Source of the DNA: Gammaproteobacteria bacterium
GTDB taxonomy: Bacteria; Pseudomonadota; Gammaproteobacteria; Pseudomonadales; Azotimanducaceae
NCBI GenBank assembly: GCA_007694905.1
Contig: REEU01000118.1
Location: 1 to 53,292, forward strand
Direction of reading: 5' to 3'
DNA length: 53,292 nt
Shown here: in pieces, positions 8,722 through 17,346 of the stretch
Position numbering within the stretch: position 1 is the first letter of the stretch
How the letters are laid out: every line of letters starts with the position of its first letter
The notes under the pieces: model-generated
What the model saw: the letters and a program-made list of their open reading frames with translations, nothing else
The model's database searches: none
What the model was told of the DNA's origin: nothing
Translations under genes and position numbers: made by a program

Positions 8722-10374
8722 ATGCCGAACACGATCTATGACCAGGACCTGGATCGCAATGATGCCAACCACGTGCCACTGTCCCCGCTGTCCTTTCTGG
8801 CCCGTACGGCAGCGGTCTATCCGGACCAGGTGGCGCTGATCCATGGCAAGCGACGCCTGTCCTGGGGCGAAGTCGAGCGCCGCTGTCGGCGGCTGGCCTC
8901 GGCGTTGACCGCTCGGGGCATCGGTCGTGGCGACACGGTGGCGGTGCTTGCGCCCAATGTGCCGGCCATGTTCGAAGCTCACTTCGGTGTGCCCATCACC
9001 GGTGCAGTGCTCAATGCCATCAACACCCGGCTCGATGCAGCCGCCATCGGTTTCATCCTGGACCACGGCGAGGCCCGTATGCTGATGGTGGATCCGGAGC
9101 TGGCGGACGTGGCCAGGGATGCGGTTGCGCGCTGCGAGCGGAGCGCAGAGATCGTCGTGGTGGATATCGCCGATCCGACGCTTCCGGATGCTACCGCCAT
9201 CGGCAGCATCGAGTACGAAGCCCTGCTCGAAGAAGGCGATGCGGGTTATGCCTGGGCCCTGCCGGCAGACGAGTGGGATGCCATCTCACTCAATTACACG
9301 TCGGGCACCACCGGCGACCCGAAAGGTGTCGTCTATCACCATCGCGGGGCGTACCTGAATGCCGTCGCCAACGCGATGGCCTGGGAGATGGGTCAGCACC
9401 CGATCTATCTGTGGACGTTGCCCCTGTTCCACTGCAATGGCTGGTGCTTCCCATGGACCCTGGCCGCCGTTGCGGGAACCTCCGTATGCCTGCGCGCCGT
9501 GCGCGAGGAACCCATCTTCGAAGCGCTGGCGAAGGAGGGCGTGACCCATTTCTGCGGTGCCCCCATCGTGCTGAACACGCTGGCGAATGCGCCGGCATCA
9601 GCCCGTCGCCCGCTCGCTCACAACGTCAAGGTGATGACCGCCGGCGCAGCACCACCGGCCAGCGTGATCCAGAAGATGGAGGCCATGGGCTTCAGCGTGA
9701 CGCACGTCTACGGCCTCACCGAAACCTACGGGCCCTGCACGCTCTGTGCGCCTCAGCCGGACTGGCAGGATCTCGATGCGGACGCGCTCGCCCGCATCAA
9801 GTCCCGGCAAGGCGTGCCTTACCACATGCTTGCCGGCCTGATGGTCGCCGATCCCGAAACGCTGGAGCCGGTCGCTCGGGACGGGGTCGCCATGGGCGAA
9901 GTCTTCATGCGCGGCAACAACGTCATGAAGGGTTACCTGAAGAATCCTGCCAGTACGGCGAAAGCCTTTGCCGGCGGCTGGTTCCACTCCGGCGACCTGG
10001 CGGTGTGGCACCCGGATGGCTACATCCAGATCCGGGACCGCTCCAAGGACATCATCATTTCCGGCGGCGAGAACATTTCGAGCATCGAAGTGGAGGATAT
10101 TCTCTACCGGCATCCAGCGGTGCTCGAAGCTGCCGTGGTCGCAGTCAGCGATCCGAAGTGGGGCGAAACACCCTGCGCCGTGCTGACCCTGAGCGAAGGG
10201 GCCGAGGCCAGCGCCGAGGAGATCATCAATTGGTGCAAAGAGAACATGGCGCGCTTCAAGGTGCCGAGGCACGTGATCTTTGCGCCGCTACCGAAGACGT
10301 CCACCGGCAAGATCCAGAAATTCGTGCTGCGGCAGCAGGCCGAGGACAGCATCAACGGAGCCAGCAGCGGATGA
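8722..10374 (+). CDS. Acyl-CoA synthetase (AMP-forming)
   Basis: A 550-residue member of the ANL superfamily that activates a carboxylic acid to its CoA thioester through an acyl-adenylate. Seen motifs are the P-loop YTSGTTGDPKGV, GLTETYGP, WFHSGDLAVWHPDGY, DRSKDIIISGGENISSIEVE and the C-terminal catalytic lysine in KTSTGKIQKF. The overall pattern resembles medium-chain or AlkK-like fatty acyl-CoA ligases; the exact chain length is not readable. The ATG at 8722 (protein begins MPNTIYDQDL) is preceded by GGGAGTGAGAG and matches the family start; an upstream in-frame ATG at 8659 looks non-coding. Its last codons overlap the start of the MurF-like gene by 4 nt, so the two are translationally coupled. 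Confidence 0.92.
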   Translation: MPNTIYDQDLDRNDANHVPLSPLSFLARTAAVYPDQVALIHGKRRLSWGEVERRCRRLASALTARGIGRGDTVAVLAPNVPAMFEAHFGVPITGAVLNAINTRLDAAAIGFILDHGEARMLMVDPELADVARDAVARCERSAEIVVVDIADPTLPDATAIGSIEYEALLEEGDAGYAWALPADEWDAISLNYTSGTTGDPKGVVYHHRGAYLNAVANAMAWEMGQHPIYLWTLPLFHCNGWCFPWTLAAVAGTSVCLRAVREEPIFEALAKEGVTHFCGAPIVLNTLANAPASARRPLAHNVKVMTAGAAPPASVIQKMEAMGFSVTHVYGLTETYGPCTLCAPQPDWQDLDADALARIKSRQGVPYHMLAGLMVADPETLEPVARDGVAMGEVFMRGNNVMKGYLKNPASTAKAFAGGWFHSGDLAVWHPDGYIQIRDRSKDIIISGGENISSIEVEDILYRHPAVLEAAVVAVSDPKWGETPCAVLTLSEGAEASAEEIINWCKENMARFKVPRHVIFAPLPKTSTGKIQKFVLRQQAEDSINGASSG

Positions 10375-11735
10375 AGCGGCCGTTATGGAGTCGGCAGGCC
10401 CTGACCGAGGCGTTGCAGCTTCGGGATCCGTCACCCGTGGACGTGGACGGCATCAGCATCGACTCGCGGACGCTGAAGCCAGGCGATCTGTTCATTGCCC
10501 TCAGCGGCAGGCCGGACGCGCGCTACCATGGCGCCGGCGGCAGCGGGCGGGATGGCCACGACTTCGTTGCCGCAGCTGCGCAGCGCGGTGCTGCGGCTGT
10601 GCTCGTGTCGCGCAGAACGGGGGCGGCAGTTCCCGAACTGCTTGTCGAGGACACCTTCGATGCCCTGTGGAAGCTCGCAAGAGCGGCGCGGGCACGATTC
10701 GTCGGGCCGGTGTTCGCGATCACGGGATCAAGTGGCAAGACCACGGCCAAGACCATGCTCGCCGCCACGTTGCCCGGGTGTCATGCCTCCGAAGGCAGCT
10801 TCAATAATCACATCGGGGTCCCTGTCTCCCTCGCGCGGTTGCACGAACACGCCGTCGCTGCGGTGTTCGAAGTCGGCATGAACTCGCCCGGGGAGATCGC
10901 GCCGCTGGCGCAGCTTATCCGGCCTGATGTGGCGCTGCTGCTCAACGTGCTCGGCGTTCACCTCGAGGGCCTTGGCAGCATCGAGGCCATCCGGCGGGAA
11001 AAGCTCTCCATCAGCTCAGGCTTGAGCGACGGCGGCGTGCTGGTTGCACCGGATGATCTGCTTCTCGATGGGATGAGCGGCGCTGCGAAAGTCATCTCAT
11101 TCGGTCGTTCCCGAGAGGCAGACGTGCGGCTGGACGAGCAGGACCCGGACATCCGTGTGCGGCTGCCTGATGGCAGGGCCCTTGCACTGCAACTCGCTGC
11201 CGACGGCCCCCATCGCCGCATCACGGCCACCGCGATCATCGCGTGTCTCGTGGCCGCCGGTGTCGATCCCGAGGGCGCGGTCGAACCTTTGCGTGCGCTG
11301 CAGCCGCCCAAGGGGCGCGGCGGAGTGCTGGAGGTGTCCGGCGTGCGGATCGTCGACGACAGCTACAACGCCAATCCGGAGAGCATACGGCTGGCCATCG
11401 CCGGCCTGCTGGAACTCCCTGTACAACGGCGCTACGCGCTGCTCGGAGACATGCTGGAACTGGGCCCGGAGGAGCACGCGCTGCATGCCGGTCTCGCAGC
11501 CGCATGCGCGGGTCTCGACGGCGTGTTCTGCGTGGGCGAGCGCATGGCAGCCCTGCATGCCGCCCTTCCGCAGCAGCTGCGAGCCGGATGGTGGCCCGAT
11601 TGTGAGCACCTGGAGTTGGACCGGGTCATCGCCACGCTGCAGCCTGGCGATGCCCTGCTCGTGAAAGCCTCCAATCGCCTGTTCTGGAAGGCCGGCACCG
11701 TCGATCGGCTGGCCACCGCGCTGGGCGAGCGCTGA
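10371..11735 (+). CDS. MurF-family Mur ligase
   Basis: A 454-residue Mur ligase with the order of MurF: an N-terminal domain containing ISIDSRTLKPGDLFIAL, the ATP site AITGSSGKTTAKTM, FNNHIGVPVSLARL, EVGMNSPGEI, and the linker DDSYNANPESIRLAI, all of which are MurF-type. MurF adds D-Ala-D-Ala to UDP-MurNAc-tripeptide in the cytoplasm. The C-terminal motif, usually KGSR in MurF, reads VKASNRLFWKAG here. The gene is outside a dcw cluster and starts inside the stop of the acyl-CoA synthetase (ATGA). It may be the only MurF, displaced, or a paralogue with another substrate; the sequence alone does not decide, so I leave the gene symbol empty. Confidence 0.85.
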   Translation: MKRPLWSRQALTEALQLRDPSPVDVDGISIDSRTLKPGDLFIALSGRPDARYHGAGGSGRDGHDFVAAAAQRGAAAVLVSRRTGAAVPELLVEDTFDALWKLARAARARFVGPVFAITGSSGKTTAKTMLAATLPGCHASEGSFNNHIGVPVSLARLHEHAVAAVFEVGMNSPGEIAPLAQLIRPDVALLLNVLGVHLEGLGSIEAIRREKLSISSGLSDGGVLVAPDDLLLDGMSGAAKVISFGRSREADVRLDEQDPDIRVRLPDGRALALQLAADGPHRRITATAIIACLVAAGVDPEGAVEPLRALQPPKGRGGVLEVSGVRIVDDSYNANPESIRLAIAGLLELPVQRRYALLGDMLELGPEEHALHAGLAAACAGLDGVFCVGERMAALHAALPQQLRAGWWPDCEHLELDRVIATLQPGDALLVKASNRLFWKAGTVDRLATALGER

Positions 11736-11783
11736 CTCGGACCGGTGCCCGGATGGATTCATGTAAGGTCGATGGCTGCGTGG

Positions 11784-11789
11784 CATAAT
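11784..11789 (+). promoter_or_regulatory. Possible -10 element for moaA
   Basis: CATAAT differs from TATAAT at one position and lies 26 nt before the moaA start, in the only non-coding gap upstream. No good -35 was found 16-18 nt upstream (ATGTAA is in place), so this is a weak call. Confidence 0.3.
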
Positions 11790-11815
11790 CAACCCATGAA
11801 CAGGATGGCTTCAGC

Positions 11816-12796
11816 ATGATCGTCGATCACACCGGCCGCCGCTTCCGCAACCTCCGCGTCAGCCTGACCGCTGCGTGCAATTACGCCTGCACGTACTGCG
11901 TACCCGACGGCCAGCGCCTGCTGCGCGCCCGCGACGAACTGAGCGCCGACGAGCTGCTGCGGGGGGTGGAGCTGCTGATCGAAGTCGCCGGCATCGAGAA
12001 GCTGCGCATCACCGGTGGTGAGCCTCTCGTGACGCCGAAGTTCGATCCTTTCCTCGAAGGCGTCATGGCCATGGGGCTCGATGACGTCAGCTTCACCACC
12101 AACGGACAGCTGCTCGAGAACAAGGTGCCACTTTTGGCCGCGTGTGGCGTCAAGCGGGTCAATGTGTCGCTCGACACGCTCCATCCTGAGCGCTTCCGGC
12201 AGATCGCCCGCGGCGGTGATCTCGATACGGTGCTGCGCAGCATCGAGCGCTGCGTCGATGCCGGCATCCACGTCAAGCTCAACATGGTGCCGCTGAAGAC
12301 CGGCAACGCGGATCAGATCCTGCCGATGATGGATTACGCCCTCGAGCGGGGCATCGAGCTGCGCTTCATCGAGCTGATGCGCATGGGCCATCTCGCCCAT
12401 TCTGCTGCCTTCGACCGCGACTTCCTCGGCATGGACGAGCTTCTGACCATTATCGGCGGGCGGTACCGCTACAACCGCACGGATGCCGCCTGGGACTCCA
12501 CTGCGGTTCGCTTCGACGTCCGGGACGATGAGGAGCGGGTACTCGGTCAGTTCGGCGTCATCGCCAACGAATCCGAGCCGTTCTGCTCCACCTGCACCCG
12601 ACTGCGGCTGTCTGCCGACGGCTATCTGCACGGCTGCCTGTCATCGAGCAACCGTCACGCGGTGGCGGAGCTCCTGCGCGGACCCCGGGAAGAGGCGGTC
12701 GCCGGTCTGGAAGCCGCGCTGTGGCGGGCCATGGGCGACAAACAGGACGTGGCGTTCACTGGCGGCGCCACCGTGATGAAGCTGATCGGCGGATGA
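11816..12796 (+). CDS. moaA: GTP 3',8-cyclase MoaA
   Basis: A 326-residue radical-SAM enzyme that starts molybdenum cofactor synthesis by converting GTP to 3',8-cyclo-GTP. The first 4Fe-4S cluster is bound by Cys21, Cys25 and Cys28 in CNYACTYC. LRITGGEPLV is the SAM-binding GGEP motif. The second cluster is in SEPFCSTCTRLRLSADGYLHGC, with three Cys. The C-terminus ends in Gly-Gly, as is required in MoaA. Other moa genes are not adjacent, so the pathway must be encoded elsewhere. The ATG at 11816 gives the expected N-terminus (MIVDHTGRRFRNLRVS). A DUF1285 gene follows after 44 nt. Confidence 0.96.
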   Translation: MIVDHTGRRFRNLRVSLTAACNYACTYCVPDGQRLLRARDELSADELLRGVELLIEVAGIEKLRITGGEPLVTPKFDPFLEGVMAMGLDDVSFTTNGQLLENKVPLLAACGVKRVNVSLDTLHPERFRQIARGGDLDTVLRSIERCVDAGIHVKLNMVPLKTGNADQILPMMDYALERGIELRFIELMRMGHLAHSAAFDRDFLGMDELLTIIGGRYRYNRTDAAWDSTAVRFDVRDDEERVLGQFGVIANESEPFCSTCTRLRLSADGYLHGCLSSSNRHAVAELLRGPREEAVAGLEAALWRAMGDKQDVAFTGGATVMKLIGG

Positions 12797-12840
12797 GTGG
12801 GCTGTCGTCCGCCGCCGATGCGAGATGAGATAGGAGCTCC

Positions 12841-13407
12841 ATGATGGCGCAGAATGGCGGCAGTCGCGCCGACACGCTGTTCCAGACCCTGCTCGACGAG
12901 CAGGCGTCAGAGAAACGGCCCCCAGTCGACCAATGGCAGCCGGAACGCAGCGGCAGCATTGATATTCGTATCGCCAGGGACGGCACCTGGTATCACGAAG
13001 GCTCACCGATACAGCGCGCAGCCATGGTGAAGCTGTTCTCGACCATCCTGCGCCGGGACGGCGACGACTACTTCCTCGTCACACCGGTGGAAAAGCTCGC
13101 CATCGAGGTCGAGGACGCGCCGTTCCAGGCGGTGGCATTGACGCGGGACGGTGACGGGGCGGAGCAGCGCCTGCTGTTCACCACCAACGTCGGCGACCAC
13201 GTGGTTGCGGACGGCGACCATCGGCTGGATGTCCAGGAGCGGGACGGTGAACCCGCTCCCTATGTGCACGTCCGCAATAACCTTTGGGCCCTGCTCAGCC
13301 GCAACGTGTTCTATGAACTGGTGGACCTCGGCGAGCGGGCTCCAGACGACCCTGCACGCCTCGCCGTTCGCAGCTGCGGCACCTGGTTCGATCTTGGGCG
13401 CACCTGA
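12841..13407 (+). CDS. DUF1285 family protein
   Basis: A 188-residue protein recognised as DUF1285 from the pattern IDIRIARDGTWYHEGSPIQR, then MVKLFSTILRRDGDDYFLVT and PVEKLAIEVEDAPFQAV. Known structures of this family are small mostly-beta cytoplasmic proteins of unknown function; the conserved aromatic and charged residues hint at ligand binding. AGGAG lies five bases before the ATG at 12841; a second ATG follows at once at 12844. It is downstream of moaA and convergent with the ETF-QO gene, only 39 bp apart. No further function can be given. Confidence 0.85.
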   Translation: MMAQNGGSRADTLFQTLLDEQASEKRPPVDQWQPERSGSIDIRIARDGTWYHEGSPIQRAAMVKLFSTILRRDGDDYFLVTPVEKLAIEVEDAPFQAVALTRDGDGAEQRLLFTTNVGDHVVADGDHRLDVQERDGEPAPYVHVRNNLWALLSRNVFYELVDLGERAPDDPARLAVRSCGTWFDLGRT

Positions 13408-13446
13408 GGGGCGCGCCGCACGTACTCGGTGCCGGTCAGGCCCAGG

Positions 13447-15114
13447 TCACATGTTCGGGTAGGTGGGGCCGCCGCCACCCTCCGGTACCACCCAGGTGAT
13501 GTTCTGGGCCGGGTCCTTGATGTCGCAGGTCTTGCAGTGCACACAGTTCTGGGCATTGATCTGGAACCGCGACTCGCCGTTCTCCTCCACCACTTCGTAG
13601 ACCGCCGCCGGACAGTAGCGCTGCGCCGGTTCGGCAAACTTCGGCAGGTTGTGCTTGATCGGGATATCCGGATCGCTCAGCACCAGATGCACCGGCTGAT
13701 CTTCCTCGTGATTCGTGTTCGACAGGAACACGGACGACAGCTTGTCGAACGTGAGCTTGCCATCGGGCTTGGGGTAGTCGATGGGCTTGCTCTTCTCCGC
13801 CGGGGCCAGCGTTGCGTGGTCGGGTACAGGATCCTTCAGGGTGAAGGGCAGCTTGCCTCCGAACAGGGTCTGGTCGATCCAGGTGAACGCGGCACCACCG
13901 AGCATGCCGAACTTGTGCATGGCCGGGCCGGCGTTGCGGGCACGCTTCAGTTCCGCATGCAACCAGGATGACTCGAATTTCTCGGCGTACTCGGGCACCG
14001 CCTCGCCGCCCTCGGGACTGGCCGCGAGTTTCGCATGCACCGCTTCCGCCGCGAGCATGCCGGACTTCATCGCCGTGTGACTGCCCTTGATCTTAAGGAA
14101 GTTCAGGAAGCCGGCGTCGTCCCCGATGAGTACCGCACCGGGAACCGTGAGTTCAGGCAGGGCAGGGAGCCCCCCCTTGACGATGGCGCGGGCACCGTAG
14201 GAGACCCGCTTGCCGCCTTCGAAGGTGGATCGGTACAGCGGATGCAGCTTCAACCGCTGCAGCTCGTGGAAGGGCGACAGGTAGGGATTCACGTAGCTGA
14301 GATCCACGATGATGCCGATCACCACCTGCTGATTCTCGAGGTGGTAGAGAAAGGCGCCACCGGTGCTGCCGCGTCCGCTGGATAGTGGCCAGCCGATGGA
14401 GTGCACCACCTTGCCCGGGACGTGCTTGTCGGGCTCCACGTCCCAGAGTTCCTTCAACCCGATGGCGTAATGCTGGGTGGCCGAATCCTTCTCCAGATCG
14501 AACTTGGCCATCAGTTGCTTGCCGAGATGGCCTCTGCAGCCTTCGGCGAACATGGTGTACTTGGCCCGGAGCTCGTATCCGGGAGTGAACGAGCCCTTCT
14601 TCTCACCGCTCCTGCTGACGCCGAGGTCGCCTGTCGCGACCCCGTTCACCGCGCCATGTTCGTCGTAGAGGATCTCGGCAGCCGCGAATCCGGGGAACAG
14701 GTTCACGCCCATGGCTTCGGCCTGTTCGCCCAGCCAGCGGCACAGGTTGCCGAGGCTGATGGCATGGTTGCCGTCGTTATGGGTGTCCTTGGGCACCAGG
14801 AAACCGGGAATCCGCACCTTGTTGTCGGCGGTGGGCAGCCAGTACACCTCGTCGTCCGTCACGGGATTGTTCAGTGGGGCGCCGCGCTCCGCCCAGTCCG
14901 GAAACAGCTCGTCCAAGGCCCGCGGGTCGACCACGGCGCCTGAGAGGATGTGGGCACCGATCTCGGAACCCTTCTCGACCAGGCAGACCGAAAGCTCTTC
15001 GCCCGCTTTCTCTGCGAGCTGCATCAACCGACAGGCCGCAGTCAGACCGGCCGGACCGCCGCCCACGATCACCACGTCGAATTCCATCGCTTCCCGTTCG
15101 ACAGCTTCGGTCAC
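13447..15114 (-). CDS. Electron transfer flavoprotein-ubiquinone oxidoreductase
   Basis: A 555-residue membrane-associated flavoprotein that passes electrons from reduced ETF to ubiquinone. FAD is bound by VVIVGGGPAGLTAACRLMQL near the N-terminus. The C-terminal ferredoxin-like domain has the four cysteines of a 4Fe-4S cluster: one in RYCPAAVYEV and three in NCVHCKTCDIKDP. The ending PEGGGGPTYPNM is typical. I start at GTG 15114 because GAGGAGG lies seven bases before it; an ATG at 15087 (MEFDVV) is the alternative, and an ATG further upstream has no ribosome site. The gene is divergent from etfBA, so the whole ETF chain is in one locus; it would serve the acyl-CoA dehydrogenases at 40-44 kb. 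Confidence 0.95.
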   Translation of the reverse strand: MTEAVEREAMEFDVVIVGGGPAGLTAACRLMQLAEKAGEELSVCLVEKGSEIGAHILSGAVVDPRALDELFPDWAERGAPLNNPVTDDEVYWLPTADNKVRIPGFLVPKDTHNDGNHAISLGNLCRWLGEQAEAMGVNLFPGFAAAEILYDEHGAVNGVATGDLGVSRSGEKKGSFTPGYELRAKYTMFAEGCRGHLGKQLMAKFDLEKDSATQHYAIGLKELWDVEPDKHVPGKVVHSIGWPLSSGRGSTGGAFLYHLENQQVVIGIIVDLSYVNPYLSPFHELQRLKLHPLYRSTFEGGKRVSYGARAIVKGGLPALPELTVPGAVLIGDDAGFLNFLKIKGSHTAMKSGMLAAEAVHAKLAASPEGGEAVPEYAEKFESSWLHAELKRARNAGPAMHKFGMLGGAAFTWIDQTLFGGKLPFTLKDPVPDHATLAPAEKSKPIDYPKPDGKLTFDKLSSVFLSNTNHEEDQPVHLVLSDPDIPIKHNLPKFAEPAQRYCPAAVYEVVEENGESRFQINAQNCVHCKTCDIKDPAQNITWVVPEGGGGPTYPNM

Positions 15115-15239
15115 CAGGACCTCCTCAGTAGATGAATGATGCGCTCCACGCGAATCGTGAGGCCGCCATGCCACCGCCTGGAAACGGGGCCTAAGCAGCG
15201 TGGAACAGACGCCCGGGGATGCTTCTCAAATCGTTGAAA

Positions 15240-15268
15240 ATTATACCGAACAGCCGCCGCGTTCACCA
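15240..15268 (-). promoter_or_regulatory. Candidate promoter for the ETF-QO gene
   Basis: On the minus strand a perfect TATAAT lies at 15245-15240, in an AT-rich island of a GC-rich gap. The position 17 bp upstream reads TGGTGA (15268-15263), only 3 of 6 matches to TTGACA. Transcription would start near 15233 and leave a leader of about 120 nt. Confidence 0.35.
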
Positions 15269-15305
15269 TGCTGACGTGATGCCTCCCGGCTTGAGCGCGG
15301 TCACC

Positions 15306-15334
15306 TTGACCCCCCTGGAGGCAGCCGTCAGAAT
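15306..15334 (+). promoter_or_regulatory. Candidate promoter for etfBA
   Basis: TTGACC (15306-15311) and CAGAAT (15329-15334) are separated by 17 bp, matching the sigma-70 consensus at 5 and 4 of 6 positions. Transcription would begin near 15341, about 115 nt before etfB. The 341-bp gap 15115-15455 otherwise holds no gene that I can support. Confidence 0.4.
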
Positions 15335-15455
15335 ACGCGCCTTCCGAATTCAGGGCACCTGCCCTGCGTGGCTCACGGCGCGATCTACTCCGGTTGTCGG
15401 ATACCGGTGCGCGCGCGAACCCTACTGCGAATCAGGACCAACGAGGCAGACATCC

Positions 15456-16205
15456 ATGAAAGTACTCGTCGCCGTGAAACGCGTCATCGACTACAACGTC
15501 AAGGTCAGAGTGAAGTCCGACCATTCGGACGTGGACCTGAACAACGTGAAGATGGCGGTCAACCCATTCTGCGAGATCGCGATCGAGGAAGCGGTACGCA
15601 TGAAGGAGGCCGGCACGGCGGAAGAGGTGGTAGCCGTATCCATCGGCCCGAAGGTCTGCCAGGAGCAGTTGCGGACAGCGCTGGCGCTGGGCGCCGACCG
15701 CGCCATCCTCGTGGAGACCGACGACGAGCTGCAGCCGCTGACCATCGCCAAGCTGCTGAAGGCGGTCTACGACAAGGAAGAACCGGCGCTGGTGATCCTC
15801 GGCAAGCAGAGTATCGATGCCGACAACAACCAGACCGGTCAGATGTTCGCGGCGCTGGCTGGACTGCCCCAGGGCACCGGCGCCTCCAAGGTGACCATCG
15901 ACGGCGACAAGGTGAACGTCACCCGGGAAGTGGATGGTGGTCTGCAGACCGTCTCCCTCAAGGCTCCCGCGGTGGTGACCACCGATCTGCGATTGAACGA
16001 ACCGCGGTATGCCTCGCTGCCGAACATCATGAAAGCGAAGAAGAAGCAGCTCGACGTGATGTCGCCGGCCGATCTCGGGGTTGAGGTGAAGCAGACCTTC
16101 AAGACCCTCAAGGTCGAGCCGCCGCCGGAGCGGCAGGGCGGCATCAAGGTCGAAACCGTCGACGAACTGGTCGACAAACTCAAGAACGAAGCCAAAGTTA
16201 TCTGA
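15456..16205 (+). CDS. etfB: Electron transfer flavoprotein beta subunit
   Basis: A 249-residue ETF beta chain, which binds AMP and helps hold the FAD of the alpha chain. It begins with the classical [19 protein letters not shown], followed by [33 protein letters not shown], and the recognition-loop region [32 protein letters not shown]. All are conserved in the family and the length is standard. The first ATG that gives the conserved N-terminus is 15456. etfA begins 16 nt downstream; together they form the soluble heterodimer that accepts electrons from acyl-CoA dehydrogenases. Confidence 0.97.
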   Translation: MKVLVAVKRVIDYNVKVRVKSDHSDVDLNNVKMAVNPFCEIAIEEAVRMKEAGTAEEVVAVSIGPKVCQEQLRTALALGADRAILVETDDELQPLTIAKLLKAVYDKEEPALVILGKQSIDADNNQTGQMFAALAGLPQGTGASKVTIDGDKVNVTREVDGGLQTVSLKAPAVVTTDLRLNEPRYASLPNIMKAKKKQLDVMSPADLGVEVKQTFKTLKVEPPPERQGGIKVETVDELVDKLKNEAKVI

Positions 16206-16221
16206 AGCGGGGTCATCCGAG

Positions 16222-17163
16222 ATGAGCATTCTCGTTGTTGCGGAACACGACAACAGCAAGCTGAACCAGGTCACCCTGCACGTCATCGCTGCCGCCAAAG
16301 AGATGGGTGGCGACGTGGACGTACTGGTCGCAGGCAAGGATTGTGGCGCAGTGGCGGAGGCGGCCGCCAAGGCTGACGCTGTCGCGAAGGTGCGTTGCGC
16401 CGATGCGGACTGCTACCGCCACCAGCTCGCCGAGAACATGGCGCCGCTGATCGCCGAGCTGGGCAAGGACTACCAGCACGTCCTCGGCGCTCACAGCACG
16501 TCCGGCAAGAACGTCATGCCGCGCGTTGCTGCGCTGCTCGATGTGGCGATGATCTCCGACATCATTGCGGTGGAATCCGATGACACCTTCAAGCGGCCCA
16601 TCTATGCCGGCAACGCCATTGCCACGGTGCAGAGCACCGACGGCATCAAGGTGGTGACGGTCCGGCACACAGCGTTCGATGCGGTGGCAGCGGAGGGCGG
16701 TTCGGCCTCGGTCGAAGCCGTGGACGCTGCTCACGATGCCAAAATCTCCGAGTTCGTCGACGAGGAGCTGGTGAAGCTCGATCGTCCGGAGCTGAGTGCG
16801 GCGAAGGTGGTGGTGTCCGGCGGTCGCGGCATGGGCAGTGGCGAGAACTTCAAGATTCTCGACGGCATCGCGGACAAGCTCGGTGCGGCCATGGGTGCTT
16901 CCCGGGCGGCAGTCGATGCGGGTTACGTGCCCAACGACATGCAGGTGGGGCAGACCGGCAAGATCGTGGCGCCCGAGCTGTACATCGCCATCGGCATTTC
17001 CGGCGCCATTCAGCATCTGGCCGGCATGAAGGATTCCAAGGTCATCGTTGCCATCAACAAGGACGAGGATGCGCCCATCTTCCAGGTGGCGGACTACGGC
17101 CTCGTTGCGGATCTCTTCAAGGCGGTCCCGGAGCTCGAAGAAAAACTCAACGAAGTGCTCTGA
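16222..17163 (+). CDS. etfA: Electron transfer flavoprotein alpha subunit
   Basis: A 313-residue ETF alpha chain. The N-terminal domain starts [15 protein letters not shown]. The C-terminal FAD domain has [73 protein letters not shown] and [19 protein letters not shown], the complete family signature. It is co-transcribed with etfB. A pair of REP-like hairpins follows before the convergent pyrB gene and may stop or protect the transcript. Confidence 0.97.
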   Translation: MSILVVAEHDNSKLNQVTLHVIAAAKEMGGDVDVLVAGKDCGAVAEAAAKADAVAKVRCADADCYRHQLAENMAPLIAELGKDYQHVLGAHSTSGKNVMPRVAALLDVAMISDIIAVESDDTFKRPIYAGNAIATVQSTDGIKVVTVRHTAFDAVAAEGGSASVEAVDAAHDAKISEFVDEELVKLDRPELSAAKVVVSGGRGMGSGENFKILDGIADKLGAAMGASRAAVDAGYVPNDMQVGQTGKIVAPELYIAIGISGAIQHLAGMKDSKVIVAINKDEDAPIFQVADYGLVADLFKAVPELEEKLNEVL

Positions 17164-17206
17164 ACAGGCAAACGCTTCGTTGCCGCGATTCGTCTCAGTG
17201 ACTCGT

Positions 17207-17315
17207 CAGTGGGAGCAAACGTCGGCCGCAGGCCGGCGTAGCGATCGCGGACTGTCAGCGGGCTCGAGCGTGACGCAAATCGCAACGCCCGCTTCGCGGA
17301 CGTAAGCTCCCACTG
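17207..17315. repeat. Inverted pair of REP-like elements (BIME-like)
   Basis: The left element (17207-17250) and the right element (17315-17274, read on the other strand) share CAGTGGGAGC, then ACGTC, then a short hairpin, then GCGAT. The hairpin stems differ in sequence but stay paired (CGGCC/GGCCG on the left, CCGC/GCGG in the right copy), which is the mark of selected stem-loops. The two copies face each other between the 3' ends of etfA and pyrB. This matches the general form of bacterial REP sequences arranged as a BIME. No transposase gene is nearby. Confidence 0.75.
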
Positions 17316-17346
17316 CGCTTCGTTCGAGCGCGGAACAAAGTGTCTG

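Noticed and set aside
9273-10370. In-frame upstream extension of the MurF-like gene to 820 codons
   Set aside because: The extension overlaps the acyl-CoA synthetase in another frame and shows no domain; the MurF homology begins at 10371.
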